Of a stretch of 64,000 nt of DNA, positions 37,103 to 47,089 are shown piece by piece; within the stretch, counting starts at the first letter, position 1; each line of letters starts with the position of its first letter. Made by a program: the position numbers and the translations under genes. Under the pieces are notes generated by a model. It was given only the letters and a program-made list of their open reading frames with translations, had not been told where the DNA came from and did not search any database. Source of the stretch: Nitrospirota bacterium (GTDB taxonomy: Bacteria; Nitrospirota; Thermodesulfovibrionia; Thermodesulfovibrionales; UBA6898); contig JAJXTV010000002.1 in assembly GCA_021783515.1 (NCBI GenBank), positions 1 through 64,000 of the forward strand. Direction: 5' to 3'.

Positions 37103-39406
37103 TCATAGACTCTCGATCATCGCGGCGAACTTCTTGCAGTAGATCTCCGTGGAATATTCACGCTGCATCTTTTCATATCCCGCCTCGCCCATCCGGCGCC
37201 GCAGGCCACGGTTTGCCAGGAGCTCGCGCATCCTCATAGCTAGCTCTCCCACGTTTTCCGACTCGAAGAGATATCCAGTTATTCCGTGGTCAACGTATTC
37301 TGGGATTCCCCCGACATGTGATGCAACTATCGCCTTGCCACTGGCCATAGCTTCGATAATTACCCGGCCCATCGCTTCCGTTCGGGAGGGAAGGACGAAA
37401 AAGGAGCATTTCTGGAAAAAGGGACGGATGCCGTCATAATGGAGAGGATGGAGGAACTCGATTTGTCCGCACGGCTCGGCCTTCTTGCGATAATTATCCA
37501 GATCGACATTATTGTATCCCATGATAAGCAAACGGTATTCCGGAAACTCATCGGCCAGCAGCTTAAAGGCCCGAATAAGGATATCGACTCCCTTCAGATA
37601 GAACGGGTAGCCGGCAAAGAAAATAAAGTGTTCGTCCTCGTCGCTCTTCCGGAAATAATCCGTTGCAACGTAATCGTGAAAGACGACGCACTTGTCGCGG
37701 CGGGACCCGATTTCCCGGCTGAACTCCTCGATAAGTTTCCCGTTTAGGAACTTGATAAGGTCGGAGGCATGGAGGCTGAGCCGGATGATGCGCCGGTAGA
37801 CGGCCTTCTTTATGAGGTGCCTCAGCCGGTTGCCCCGCAAAAATGAAGCCGTGAGCAGGTGGCCGTTGACCTCGGTTACCAGCCTGGCTCCGGCAATTTT
37901 CTTTGCGATCGCTCCGGCCACGCCCAGCGTCAGAGGATCGCAAGCATGAATGATGTCGACCCGCTCTTTTCGGGTTATCTCCCTGGTAACACGGATCACG
38001 CGTCGTATCATAGCTATGCCCTTTTGCCAGCCTTCCTCGGGGCAGGATACGGTATGGAGCGTAAAATTCCCCATCTTCATCCCGTCGTATTCCTTCCCCG
38101 AGTAGGCGACAATATGTCCTCCGAAATGAGATGACAGCATCTCATATTTTCCGCTGAAGTTGGGAAGATCAGGGCGGTGAACGCGAGGCGCAATAAAAAG
38201 AATAGTTGTTTTCTCCGGGATGGACTGCACGGACACTTGTTGCGCCGCCGTTATCCCATGCAAGACTTCATCGAACAAGTCGGCATATTTCGCAGCCTGC
38301 GTCTCTACATTGAACTGCCGGCGGGCCTTTTCGACTGCGTTTCCCGTCAACAGCGAAACGAGTTCCGGCTCTGATACAAGTTTACGTATTCCTTCCGCCA
38401 GTCCCCGGCTGTCGCCCGGTTCCACAAGGAGTCCCGTTTTTCCGTCCTCGATGAGTTCTGGTATGCCCCCGATGCCGGAGGCGATCACAGGCCGTCCTGA
38501 CGCCATCGCCTCCGCGATGATAAGCCCGAATGCTTCCGCCCAGACGGACGGAACCACCACAATATCCGAGGCCGCAATCAATGTTTCCACGTCGTTGCGT
38601 GTGCCGAGAAATTTGACTCGGTCTGAGATGCCGAGACTTTCAGCAAGCCTTTCGAGTTCCGGCCGATACCATCCCTCGCCGGCAATGAGCAGCAACACTC
38701 CGGCCCCATCTTTATCCCGGGCAAGCAGGGCCACTGCGTCCAGCAGGTGCTGCAGGCCTTTTTCGGGGATCAGCATAGATACGCTTAAAAGCACCTTATG
38801 CTGAAGCGGGATCCCGATGACGCGGCGCGACTCCAATTTGTCGCCGGGTTTGAAGCGCTCAAGATTCACACCATTGTATACAGTCAGTGTTCTTGCGAGA
38901 GGAAGGTTGTGCGTAACTTCCATACGGCGTCGCACGAACTCCGAGACACCAACATAGCCGTCTATCCGGGGGCGGATAGCCATAAGACCTAACCGGGAAA
39001 ACAGCTTCTTCAATCCCCTGCGCCGTTCGGCAATACCCGAAAAGTGATCGGTAAAAACTATCCTGGCCCCACTGAAATATATTCCGAGAAAGGAGATTTG
39101 CGTGATTCCGCTGAGATTGACATGCACCAAATCGATATGGTGTTCGCGGATTGTCCGGCGCAAGTGGCGGGCCTGTCTAAGCTGCGAAAGGGTGCCCGAC
39201 GAAGCGCAGTCGCCGTGGGGGACAGGAAGCAGTCTTATGCCTGCCGCCTTCAGCTTTTCGGCCACCAGCGGCACGGGCGGACTGATTGTCCCGAAGAAAA
39301 GCTCGTGCCCTCTCCGGGACAGCTCTTTCCCGAGAAATAAGACCTGCTCTTCAAGAGAGCCGAACTTGTTGGGATTCAGATTGGCAAGGAAGAGTATGCG
39401 GCTCAT
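37103..39406 (-). CDS. Tandem-domain glycosyltransferase (two GT4-like GT-B units)
   Basis: Unit 1 DIVVVPSVWAEAFGLIIAEAMASGRPVIAS; unit 2 SFFVLPSRTEAMGRVIIEAMASGKAIVAS; MSRILFLANL start at 39406. Confidence 0.87.
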   Translation of the reverse strand: MSRILFLANLNPNKFGSLEEQVLFLGKELSRRGHELFFGTISPPVPLVAEKLKAAGIRLLPVPHGDCASSGTLSQLRQARHLRRTIREHHIDLVHVNLSGITQISFLGIYFSGARIVFTDHFSGIAERRRGLKKLFSRLGLMAIRPRIDGYVGVSEFVRRRMEVTHNLPLARTLTVYNGVNLERFKPGDKLESRRVIGIPLQHKVLLSVSMLIPEKGLQHLLDAVALLARDKDGAGVLLLIAGEGWYRPELERLAESLGISDRVKFLGTRNDVETLIAASDIVVVPSVWAEAFGLIIAEAMASGRPVIASGIGGIPELIEDGKTGLLVEPGDSRGLAEGIRKLVSEPELVSLLTGNAVEKARRQFNVETQAAKYADLFDEVLHGITAAQQVSVQSIPEKTTILFIAPRVHRPDLPNFSGKYEMLSSHFGGHIVAYSGKEYDGMKMGNFTLHTVSCPEEGWQKGIAMIRRVIRVTREITRKERVDIIHACDPLTLGVAGAIAKKIAGARLVTEVNGHLLTASFLRGNRLRHLIKKAVYRRIIRLSLHASDLIKFLNGKLIEEFSREIGSRRDKCVVFHDYVATDYFRKSDEDEHFIFFAGYPFYLKGVDILIRAFKLLADEFPEYRLLIMGYNNVDLDNYRKKAEPCGQIEFLHPLHYDGIRPFFQKCSFFVLPSRTEAMGRVIIEAMASGKAIVASHVGGIPEYVDHGITGYLFESENVGELAMRMRELLANRGLRRRMGEAGYEKMQREYSTEIYCKKFAAMIESL

Positions 39407-40623
39407 GAGATGTTTTTCCCTGCCAACAGGGAGTCGTAATAACCGAGCAGCTTTGAGCCGATTACGTCCCACGAGTAGATTTCTTCCGCCAGCCGCCGCG
39501 CATTCGAGCTGAGCTCATTTCTGAGGCCTTCATTCGACAGAAGTCTGATTACCGCGTCGGAAAACTGCTGCGGCGTGTCCGCAATAATCAGATGTTTTCC
39601 GTTTTGACCTTCGATCCCTTCGCAGCCCAGCGACGTAGAGACTACCGGCCGGCCCATGGCAAAGGCCTCGAGGATCTTGAGCCGCGTGCCGCCGCCGAAC
39701 CGCAGCGGCACGATGAATACCGCAGCATCGGCGACGTAGGGACGAACGTCGTCCACTGTGCCGGTAATGCGGACGGAAGGTAATGCCGCCGACGCGCGCA
39801 CAAGGGTCTCGGGAGGATTCTTGCCGACGATAGAGAGCTTCACATCCGGCAGGACAGCTTGAATGAGGGGGTATATGTCACCCAGGAAATAGAGCATACC
39901 GTCCACATTGGGGAGCCAATCCATCGACCCGACAAACACCAAATGCTTCCCCCCGCTTTGATGCTGCGGATGAAAATACTCCAGATCGACCCCGTTTTCG
40001 AGGAGTTTCACCCTCTCGCCTCCGCCGTATGAAGCCAGATTCTCCCGGTCGTTTGAAGACACCGCGAGGATAAGATCGAATGATGATGCCGCCCGTTTCT
40101 CGAAACGCAGCATCTTGCGATAGTTATTAGAAAGAAAGGCTTTTTTCATGATATTGCCTTCTTGCCGGGCATATCGCTCGGCGATCTGCGACTCGACGTT
40201 ATGGGCATCCAGGACCTTCGGCACGCCGGGAAAGCGGCCGGCGGCATATACCGCCATATGCAGTTGCTCGCAGTGAATGACATCGAACCCATCGGCCATA
40301 AACCCCTCCACTGCTTTTTCCATGAGCGAACATGTGTATTTGGCAACAGTCAGCGGGAGTGGCGAAGTCAGGTTGCGAACTGCGTCGGCAACGCCGGCAG
40401 GGCGGTCTATGCGGGGATTGCCGATCGTGACTACCCTGACCCCCAGCTTCTCTATTTCGTCTGAATAGCCGGAGGCAGTCTCGTTTCCGGAAAGGGCAAG
40501 CAGGGTGGCCTGAAAATGTCCCGCCAGTGTTCGCAGAACGTGATAGGCGCGAATTCTTCCGCCGCTGTCGAGCGGATAGGGAAGGCGTGCGGATAGGACG
40601 AGCACCTTCTTACGATTGATCAC
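39403..40623 (-). CDS. Glycosyltransferase (GT4-like; resembles the PEP-CTERM/EpsH1-associated sugar transferase family)
   Basis: KVLVLSARLPYPLDSGGRIRAYHVLRTL; VFVGSMDWLPNVDGMLYF; RFGGGTRLKILEAFAMGRPVVST. Confidence 0.85.
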   Translation of the reverse strand: MINRKKVLVLSARLPYPLDSGGRIRAYHVLRTLAGHFQATLLALSGNETASGYSDEIEKLGVRVVTIGNPRIDRPAGVADAVRNLTSPLPLTVAKYTCSLMEKAVEGFMADGFDVIHCEQLHMAVYAAGRFPGVPKVLDAHNVESQIAERYARQEGNIMKKAFLSNNYRKMLRFEKRAASSFDLILAVSSNDRENLASYGGGERVKLLENGVDLEYFHPQHQSGGKHLVFVGSMDWLPNVDGMLYFLGDIYPLIQAVLPDVKLSIVGKNPPETLVRASAALPSVRITGTVDDVRPYVADAAVFIVPLRFGGGTRLKILEAFAMGRPVVSTSLGCEGIEGQNGKHLIIADTPQQFSDAVIRLLSNEGLRNELSSNARRLAEEIYSWDVIGSKLLGYYDSLLAGKNIS

Positions 40624-40666
40624 AGAATAAATCCTTTAACAGTTGCACACGACCGCGAGAGGATTG

Positions 40667-41692
40667 TCATCTGTAATCGCACGGCCCGGCCCAGCACCGC
40701 GGCCGTTCCCGCCATATTGTCACGGGAGACGTGCGGCTGACATTGCCGATAGGCTCCATCCGAAAACACATGCGGACATCGCCGTTACTTTCCATGACGA
40801 AGTTCCCTACCGCATGGGGACAGCTTGTTTTCCGAACTTTGTTATCGTGACTCTGGATCGCTGACATCATCGTTTCAGGCTTCTCAAAATAGCTCAAGAA
40901 AAAGTCGAAATCTCCGGCGGTATTGGCAATAACGCCGCCGCCTCGCTCTTTAATCTGCGTCAATGCGCTTATCTCTTTTCTCAGCGACGCTACATCAGTG
41001 ATCCAAAAAGGACTATGACGATACCAGTCTGGACTTGGCTCTTCTCCGTAATTTTGTTCTATGGGCTGGTACTGAACTTCCAGTTTCTGCTCCTTCGCCC
41101 ACAGGGCCACGGCAGTTATTTCATGCAAGTTGTTGGTGCTGATGACGGTTTTCAGCAGTATTCTGAGAAGACGACCCTGCTTCCGCCGCTCCTCGGCCAG
41201 CGACAATATCGCCGCCTTTGTCGCGGCATGAAATCCGGTTTTTCCCCTGAATCGGTCGTGAACTTCGGGTGTCACGCCGTCAAAGGAGATCGTAACCTGA
41301 TCGATACCGGTCGCTACAACCCGGGCCGCCAGCGCGGCATCCAGCATGATGCCGTTGCTCAGCAACTCGACGCGAATGCCAAGTCGCACTGCGTGGGCCA
41401 GTATATCGCACATCTCGTTCCTCAAAAGGGCCTCACCCCCGGTGAAGACCATCCGGAACCGGCCGAGCCAGCTCCGGAGCTCCCGGAGGATACGGAACCA
41501 ATCGTCAGTAGACAACTCCGTCGGGTAGAAATCCATTTTCCATATGTTGCAGTGGGCGCAGCGCGAATTGCAGCGCATCGTCATCTTGGCGCAGATGTAT
41601 GCCGGTTTGTTTAAACTCAGGCCCGTCCTCATGGAGAGCTGGGATGCGGACTTGGCATATAGACGTTTCAAAATCGTTAGTGTTTTCGTCAT
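40667..41692 (-). CDS. Radical SAM protein (SPASM-like C-terminus)
   Basis: KMTMRCNSRCAHCNIWKM (CX3CX2C), FTGGEALLRNEMCDIL, C-terminal Cys residues. Confidence 0.88.
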   Translation of the reverse strand: MTKTLTILKRLYAKSASQLSMRTGLSLNKPAYICAKMTMRCNSRCAHCNIWKMDFYPTELSTDDWFRILRELRSWLGRFRMVFTGGEALLRNEMCDILAHAVRLGIRVELLSNGIMLDAALAARVVATGIDQVTISFDGVTPEVHDRFRGKTGFHAATKAAILSLAEERRKQGRLLRILLKTVISTNNLHEITAVALWAKEQKLEVQYQPIEQNYGEEPSPDWYRHSPFWITDVASLRKEISALTQIKERGGGVIANTAGDFDFFLSYFEKPETMMSAIQSHDNKVRKTSCPHAVGNFVMESNGDVRMCFRMEPIGNVSRTSPVTIWRERPRCWAGPCDYR

Positions 41693-41733
41693 TGGTTATT
41701 ATATATCATGAGTGATTTAGATCTTCTTCGTTG

Positions 41734-43326
41734 TTATCTCAACCCCAGGCATTCAAACAGGAATGCGCGATCGGAATACTCCCAATGACACCCTCTGCGC
41801 AGGATGTTGTAGGGGTCTACCGCGCCGATATTCGTCGCGCCGTACGCCGACAGGCATCCGGCGTATCCGGCTTCTTTGACCAACTCAAGCCGCTGGGGTG
41901 TCATATGCTGCCTGCCGCCGTACGGATAGGCCAGGAGCGGATGGGTAATGCCCAATTCCCGCTTCAAGGCGTCGCGGGATTCGGCCAGTTCGGAGCGCAC
42001 GACCTCCTCCGCTTCGGCCGCGCAGTCTATATGGTGAGCCGTATGGGAGCCGATCGTGAATCCCCACTGGCGCATCATCCGCAGGTGGTCCCATTTCATC
42101 AGGGGAATGCGGGGGTTGCGTCGCTCAACGTCATGGGGAAAGCGGCCGTTCGTGTCTATGATTCCCGTAGATACGAAAAAAGCCCCGGGGATGCCGTGGC
42201 GCAGCATGATCGGGACGGCATTCGTATAATTGTCCAGATAGCCGTCGTCGAAGGTGACGGCGACCAGCGGCTTGCCGGATTTTGGAATAATACGGCTTTC
42301 GAGGACCTCCCCGAGCGACAGCAGCCGGCAGTGCCTGCGCAGAAGGGCCATCTGGCGATCGAACTGCCCGATCCCCACGGTGAGATTGTCGCGCACGTCG
42401 TCGGTGACGCGATGATAGAGCAGGACGATTATGCGCGGGGTCAAGAGCTGTGTCAGTCCCAACCGATGGCCGGCCAATCCCAGCGTCGAGCGGGCGCCCT
42501 TCAGCAATCTCACCGGCAATGAAACGCGCGCGGGCTGCAACCCTTCCAGCCTCCGCGTCAGGTCGGCGACCTGCACCAGCGTCGGTTTCCGATAGGTCTT
42601 TCCGCCGGGCTCCTGCGGATGCCGGCGAGGAGTTCCGAGCAGGATGTCCTTAACCGCCTCGCGCATCAAATCCACGCCTACTTCGTCCAGCGTGAGTTGA
42701 AGTCCGGGTAACGTCGAAAACGCCGCTCTCTCCACGGTCCTCTGGCAAACGATGTCTCCCGTATCGAGTTTCTCTTCGACCCAATGCACCGTGCAGCCGA
42801 CAGACTGCTCGTCGTTCCAGAGCTCCCAGAAGGCTGGCGGCATGCCCCGATAGTCGGGCACCTTCCCCTGGTGCAGGTTGATCGTGCCCAAGGCGGGGAT
42901 CGAGAACAGCGGAGGCCGCAGGACCGGCGCTGCAAGAGACAGTCCGAGGTCCGGCCCGAAGCCTTTCGTAAGGGCGAGAGACGCTTGCGCGTGAATGTCC
43001 TGCACCCGGACGAGGCGCACATTCGAACGTGATTTCAGCGCCCGCAGAGTATATTCACCGCCCGGGCAGGAGGGCGCCGGATCGGCCTCGTTTCGCTCAA
43101 TCAGTCGATGCCGGATGTTGCCAAGCTGATAGGGGACCCAGCGCCAGCCGTTTCTGCGGAGGAGACGCCATTGATTTTTCAGCAGGCGGCCGGCCGACTT
43201 CTTCGGGGAATGGATAAGTATCAGCCAGGATAAACCCGGCAGTTCCCTGTCGATCTCGATGATGGTTTTTCGCAGGAGATATGCCGGATTGCCGGTGAAG
43301 ACTACGGCTCTTTTCTGTGAAGTCAT
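41734..43326 (-). CDS. Bifunctional formyltransferase-polysaccharide deacetylase fusion
   Basis: N-terminal INLHQGKVPDYRGMPPAFWEL and LDTGDIV; C-terminal IIVLLYHRVTDD, VAVTFDDGYLDNYTNAVP, GSHTAHHID, LLAYPYGG. Confidence 0.88.
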   Translation of the reverse strand: MTSQKRAVVFTGNPAYLLRKTIIEIDRELPGLSWLILIHSPKKSAGRLLKNQWRLLRRNGWRWVPYQLGNIRHRLIERNEADPAPSCPGGEYTLRALKSRSNVRLVRVQDIHAQASLALTKGFGPDLGLSLAAPVLRPPLFSIPALGTINLHQGKVPDYRGMPPAFWELWNDEQSVGCTVHWVEEKLDTGDIVCQRTVERAAFSTLPGLQLTLDEVGVDLMREAVKDILLGTPRRHPQEPGGKTYRKPTLVQVADLTRRLEGLQPARVSLPVRLLKGARSTLGLAGHRLGLTQLLTPRIIVLLYHRVTDDVRDNLTVGIGQFDRQMALLRRHCRLLSLGEVLESRIIPKSGKPLVAVTFDDGYLDNYTNAVPIMLRHGIPGAFFVSTGIIDTNGRFPHDVERRNPRIPLMKWDHLRMMRQWGFTIGSHTAHHIDCAAEAEEVVRSELAESRDALKRELGITHPLLAYPYGGRQHMTPQRLELVKEAGYAGCLSAYGATNIGAVDPYNILRRGCHWEYSDRAFLFECLGLR

Positions 43327-43404
43327 ATTCTTCCATCCTCGTCAGGTAACAATATCGGAGGGCAGATCACCCGCCGCTGTCGTCCCCTGACCGGGACCGG
43401 CAAC

Positions 43405-44571
43405 TCAGATCGAATAGAGTTTCTCATACTGCTCCGTCATCGCTTTCACGCTGTATAGCCGTATTGCCTTGAGCCGGTTTTTTTCTCCCATTCCGGCGCG
43501 TAATTCACCGTTTCTTATCAACTGCCGCAACGCCCCTGCCAGGGCGGCCGGATCGGCCGCAGGAACGAGGAACCCGTTTTCACCCTCCTCGATCAATGCC
43601 GGATTGCCGCCGACGCGCGTAGCGACGACCGGCTTGCCGGCGGCCATCGCTTCGAGTATCGAGATCGAAGTGCCTTCGCTGAGGGAGCTGAGCGCAAAAA
43701 TGTCGATTTCGGCCAGCCGCTGAGGCGTGTCCCTCCGGAACCCGAGGAATTGTACCCGATCGGCGATCCCCAGCTCAACAGAGAGCCGCTCAAGGGCCTG
43801 CCGTTCAGGGCCGTCACCGGTCAACTCCAGGGTGGCATTTTCGCCTTCATCCTTGAGGATACGCACGGCCCGTAGCAGCGTTCCCAGGTCTTTTACCTTT
43901 TGGAGGCGCGCAATCGCGCCGATACGGACATGATCCGCCGCTGCCCGCGGCGACACGGCCGAAAACCGCTCAATGTCGACACCGTTGACGATCACCGACA
44001 CCTTCTCCATGGGGATGTGTCCGGAAAGACGAAGCTGCTCCTGCAGATCATGCGAAACGACGACGATCTCGGAAGTGACCTTTGCGGCGATTCTCTCCAT
44101 CAGGCGGAGAGAAAATGTCTTGGCCGACGTAGCTCCGTGCAGGGTATAAATGATCCTGCGCACGCCGCAGATACGGGCGGCCGCCGCCCCCTTGAACCAG
44201 CAGCCGCTGTGCACATGAACGACGTCGGCGCCGCATCGGCGGATCACTTTTATAAGGGCGGCCGGATAGAGAAAAGAGACGACAGGGAGCATCGGCGGAA
44301 GTTCCACAACGGTAACGCCGAGCGCCGTCACCTCTTCGGCCAAGGCGCCGAGCCTTTCCAGACAGATGACCACGGGCTCGAACCTCTTCCGGTCCATTGA
44401 CTTTATCATGTCGACGACTATCTGTTCCATGCCACCGATTACCAGAGAAAGGATGACGTGCGCGACGACCGTCTTCTTGCGATCGGAGGAGCCCTGCGCC
44501 GCACCTGTCAGCTCTGCCGGCGACCGGTCGTTCATCCTCGTGCGGTCTAGCGGTTCCATCGATTCAGTCAA
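43405..44571 (-). CDS. Glycosyltransferase (GT4-like)
   Basis: HVILSLVIGGMEQIVVDMI; DIFALSSLSEGTSISILEAMAAGKPVVATRVGG. Confidence 0.88.
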   Translation of the reverse strand: MTESMEPLDRTRMNDRSPAELTGAAQGSSDRKKTVVAHVILSLVIGGMEQIVVDMIKSMDRKRFEPVVICLERLGALAEEVTALGVTVVELPPMLPVVSFLYPAALIKVIRRCGADVVHVHSGCWFKGAAAARICGVRRIIYTLHGATSAKTFSLRLMERIAAKVTSEIVVVSHDLQEQLRLSGHIPMEKVSVIVNGVDIERFSAVSPRAAADHVRIGAIARLQKVKDLGTLLRAVRILKDEGENATLELTGDGPERQALERLSVELGIADRVQFLGFRRDTPQRLAEIDIFALSSLSEGTSISILEAMAAGKPVVATRVGGNPALIEEGENGFLVPAADPAALAGALRQLIRNGELRAGMGEKNRLKAIRLYSVKAMTEQYEKLYSI

Positions 44572-45689
44572 TGCCCCTGCGCGAGAAGATCGACGTAGAC
44601 ATTCATGATTTTATCCACTCGGGCTATCGGATTGAAATCTCGTTCCGCCCGCGCCTTCCCGGCCTTGCCGAAGGCGCTTCTTTTGTCCGGATTTTCGACA
44701 AAGGACTCAAGGGCCTCTGCCAACGCAGCCGGATCTGCCGGCTCGACGAGGCGGCCGGTTCCACCGTCGATCACGACCTCCGGCACGCCGCCGACACGGG
44801 ATGCGACCACCGGTTTTCCGAACATCATCGCTTCGAGGGCGGCGACGGGCATCCCCTCGGCAAGCGACGGCATGCAAACGATATCGGAGGCGTGATAAAA
44901 AGAAGAGACGTCATCCTGGTAACCGGCAAGGAGGATCTTTGAGGCCAGACCCTTGTCTGAAATCATCCGCTCCAGATTACGGCGCTCCTGACCGTCTCCC
45001 ACAAGGATGGCTGTCACCCTGTCATCACGTTTCGACAGGAGTTCGAATGCCTCTACGAAGTACCGGTGGCCTTTTTCAGGGCTCAGCCTGCCGACGACCG
45101 CAACGACAAGCTGGTCCGGGCCGATGCCGAACAGGCCGCGTATGTCCTTGTACGCCAGACCGGGCTCGACGAGATCGGCCGCATTCGTGAGGGTGGTCAT
45201 CTTGTGGCCCGCCTTGTCTTCCAGATGAAGTTTCTGCCTCAATGCCTCGGAGACCGGGATTATCCTGTCGGCGAAGCGGACGATGAACTTGTCGATTCTG
45301 TTATAGACCTGCACCTTCAGGTCCTCCGCGGTCCACCCGTGCACATAGGCGATCCAGGGAAGACCGGTGCGCTTCTTCAGCGCAAGACAGAGGATATGGG
45401 ACTTGTAGCCGTGGGATTCCAGGATGTCGATCCGGCTTTCGCGCACCAGACGCAGGGCCGCCGGGATCACCGCGGGGTCGAAGCCATGCCGCTGGCGCAA
45501 TACTTCAAAGCGCACACCAAGGGCCTTGACGGCATCGCGAAACGGCCACGGTCTTTCGGCGCCCCGCCAATAACCTGCCACAAGCGGAATGCATTCATCC
45601 CTGCCGCCATACTTTAGAAATTGGAGGATGCACCTGCCGGCTCCGCCGATGTCATACGTATCGATAGTAATGAAGATGCGGGGTTTCAT
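44568..45689 (-). CDS. Glycosyltransferase (GT4-like)
   Basis: VVAVVGRLSPEKGHRYFVEAF; DIVCMPSLAEGMPVAALEAMMFGKPVVASRVGG. Confidence 0.88.
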   Translation of the reverse strand: MKPRIFITIDTYDIGGAGRCILQFLKYGGRDECIPLVAGYWRGAERPWPFRDAVKALGVRFEVLRQRHGFDPAVIPAALRLVRESRIDILESHGYKSHILCLALKKRTGLPWIAYVHGWTAEDLKVQVYNRIDKFIVRFADRIIPVSEALRQKLHLEDKAGHKMTTLTNAADLVEPGLAYKDIRGLFGIGPDQLVVAVVGRLSPEKGHRYFVEAFELLSKRDDRVTAILVGDGQERRNLERMISDKGLASKILLAGYQDDVSSFYHASDIVCMPSLAEGMPVAALEAMMFGKPVVASRVGGVPEVVIDGGTGRLVEPADPAALAEALESFVENPDKRSAFGKAGKARAERDFNPIARVDKIMNVYVDLLAQGH

Positions 45690-45711
45690 GACTGAAATAG
45701 CTTATCGCCCA

Positions 45712-47037
45712 TCAGCGAATATCGTCAAGAATTTCGGCAAGCCGCTGTGTCTGTCTCTTTCTTTCCAATACAGAAATATCCACGTCCCGATAGAAGGCAT
45801 CCGCATCGGACCTGGATTGATACAGCTCCATAATGCCCTTTCTGATTCCTTCGATATCGTCCAGGGGCACGACAACCCCCGCCCTGAATCTGTGTATGAG
45901 TTCGGTCGTAGAGCTGTCCTCTTCAGTAAAGGCGAGTATCGGGCGGCGGGAGGCCATGTAATCGAACGCTTTGCCCGGTATCTGATAATGCTGTCCCGAG
46001 GCGAAGAGCAGGAGGACATGCGATTTCCGCATGAGCTCAATCGCATTTCGATAGGACACCTGGTCAAGGAACCGGACGCTGTCCGTCAATCCTTCCTCCG
46101 CGACAATCTGTTCCAGCGATATTCCCTTGAACTCCTTTCCCGATCCGATAAAATCGATCCTCAGCCTGCGCGCTATTTCAGCGTCTCCTTTTGCCAGCGC
46201 CCCCGCCGCCTTTAGAAAAGAGACGGGGGACCGGTTCAAATATAATTTCCCGAGATAGGTCAGGACAAAGGCATCCTGCGGAGGCTCCGGGCTTTCAGCC
46301 CCGAAATCATCACCGTCATATCCGTTATAGACGGTATGCATCTTATGACTGTTGGCGCCGGATAATTCCCGCAGTCCCTGAGTATATTTTTCGGATGTGG
46401 TCAGTATGCAGGAAGCCCGGTCAAAGACGATACTTTCAAGGGCGTGGTGTATCCGCACGATGGCTTTGCTTTCTCTTCTTCCCGCGCAGAGCGCCCATGG
46501 GTCTCTGTGGTCGATAATCAATTTCTTCCCGGTGAGCCGCGAAACGAGATAGCCGATTAGGTCAACGGAATGGGGGGGAGATGTCGCATAGACATATTTG
46601 ATATCGTATCTTCTTACAAGCGACACTCCTTTGACGACAGCCGTTATCGCCCAGAACAGATGATAATCGGGCAGGTAGATGAATTCGGATATGAATTTTT
46701 TGATCCTCTGGGCCGGCGGCAATACGAAGGCATCGGGAGCCGTCCCGGATGTCCCGGCAGAGGTCTTTTGTGAGGGCCCCCATATCCTGTCGCGCGTCCG
46801 GAAATAGAACCTGAGCGGATTGGGAATAAAGCTGGTCCTGAATGCCGGGACATTTCTAACGTCATCCAGTCTGCTGGCGTCCGTTTGTTCAATATATTTT
46901 TCCTTGATCGTGAGGACATAAGGATTCCAACCGAATTCGGGCAGATATTTGGCGAACTTCTGCGGACGCAGTGCGCCCACCGCCGCATCCGGAGGGAAGT
47001 GGTATGCTATGATAAGTATTTTTTTCTCCCCAGTCAT
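45712..47037 (-). CDS. Glycosyltransferase family protein
   Basis: LIIAYHFPPDAAVGALRPQKFAKYL; LTYLGKLYLNRSPVSFLKA. Confidence 0.82.
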   Translation of the reverse strand: MTGEKKILIIAYHFPPDAAVGALRPQKFAKYLPEFGWNPYVLTIKEKYIEQTDASRLDDVRNVPAFRTSFIPNPLRFYFRTRDRIWGPSQKTSAGTSGTAPDAFVLPPAQRIKKFISEFIYLPDYHLFWAITAVVKGVSLVRRYDIKYVYATSPPHSVDLIGYLVSRLTGKKLIIDHRDPWALCAGRRESKAIVRIHHALESIVFDRASCILTTSEKYTQGLRELSGANSHKMHTVYNGYDGDDFGAESPEPPQDAFVLTYLGKLYLNRSPVSFLKAAGALAKGDAEIARRLRIDFIGSGKEFKGISLEQIVAEEGLTDSVRFLDQVSYRNAIELMRKSHVLLLFASGQHYQIPGKAFDYMASRRPILAFTEEDSSTTELIHRFRAGVVVPLDDIEGIRKGIMELYQSRSDADAFYRDVDISVLERKRQTQRLAEILDDIR

Positions 47038-47089
47038 GTGTTCTTAAGTTGCGCTTATTTCGGTGGCGTTTCCAAATATTGATGCCACA

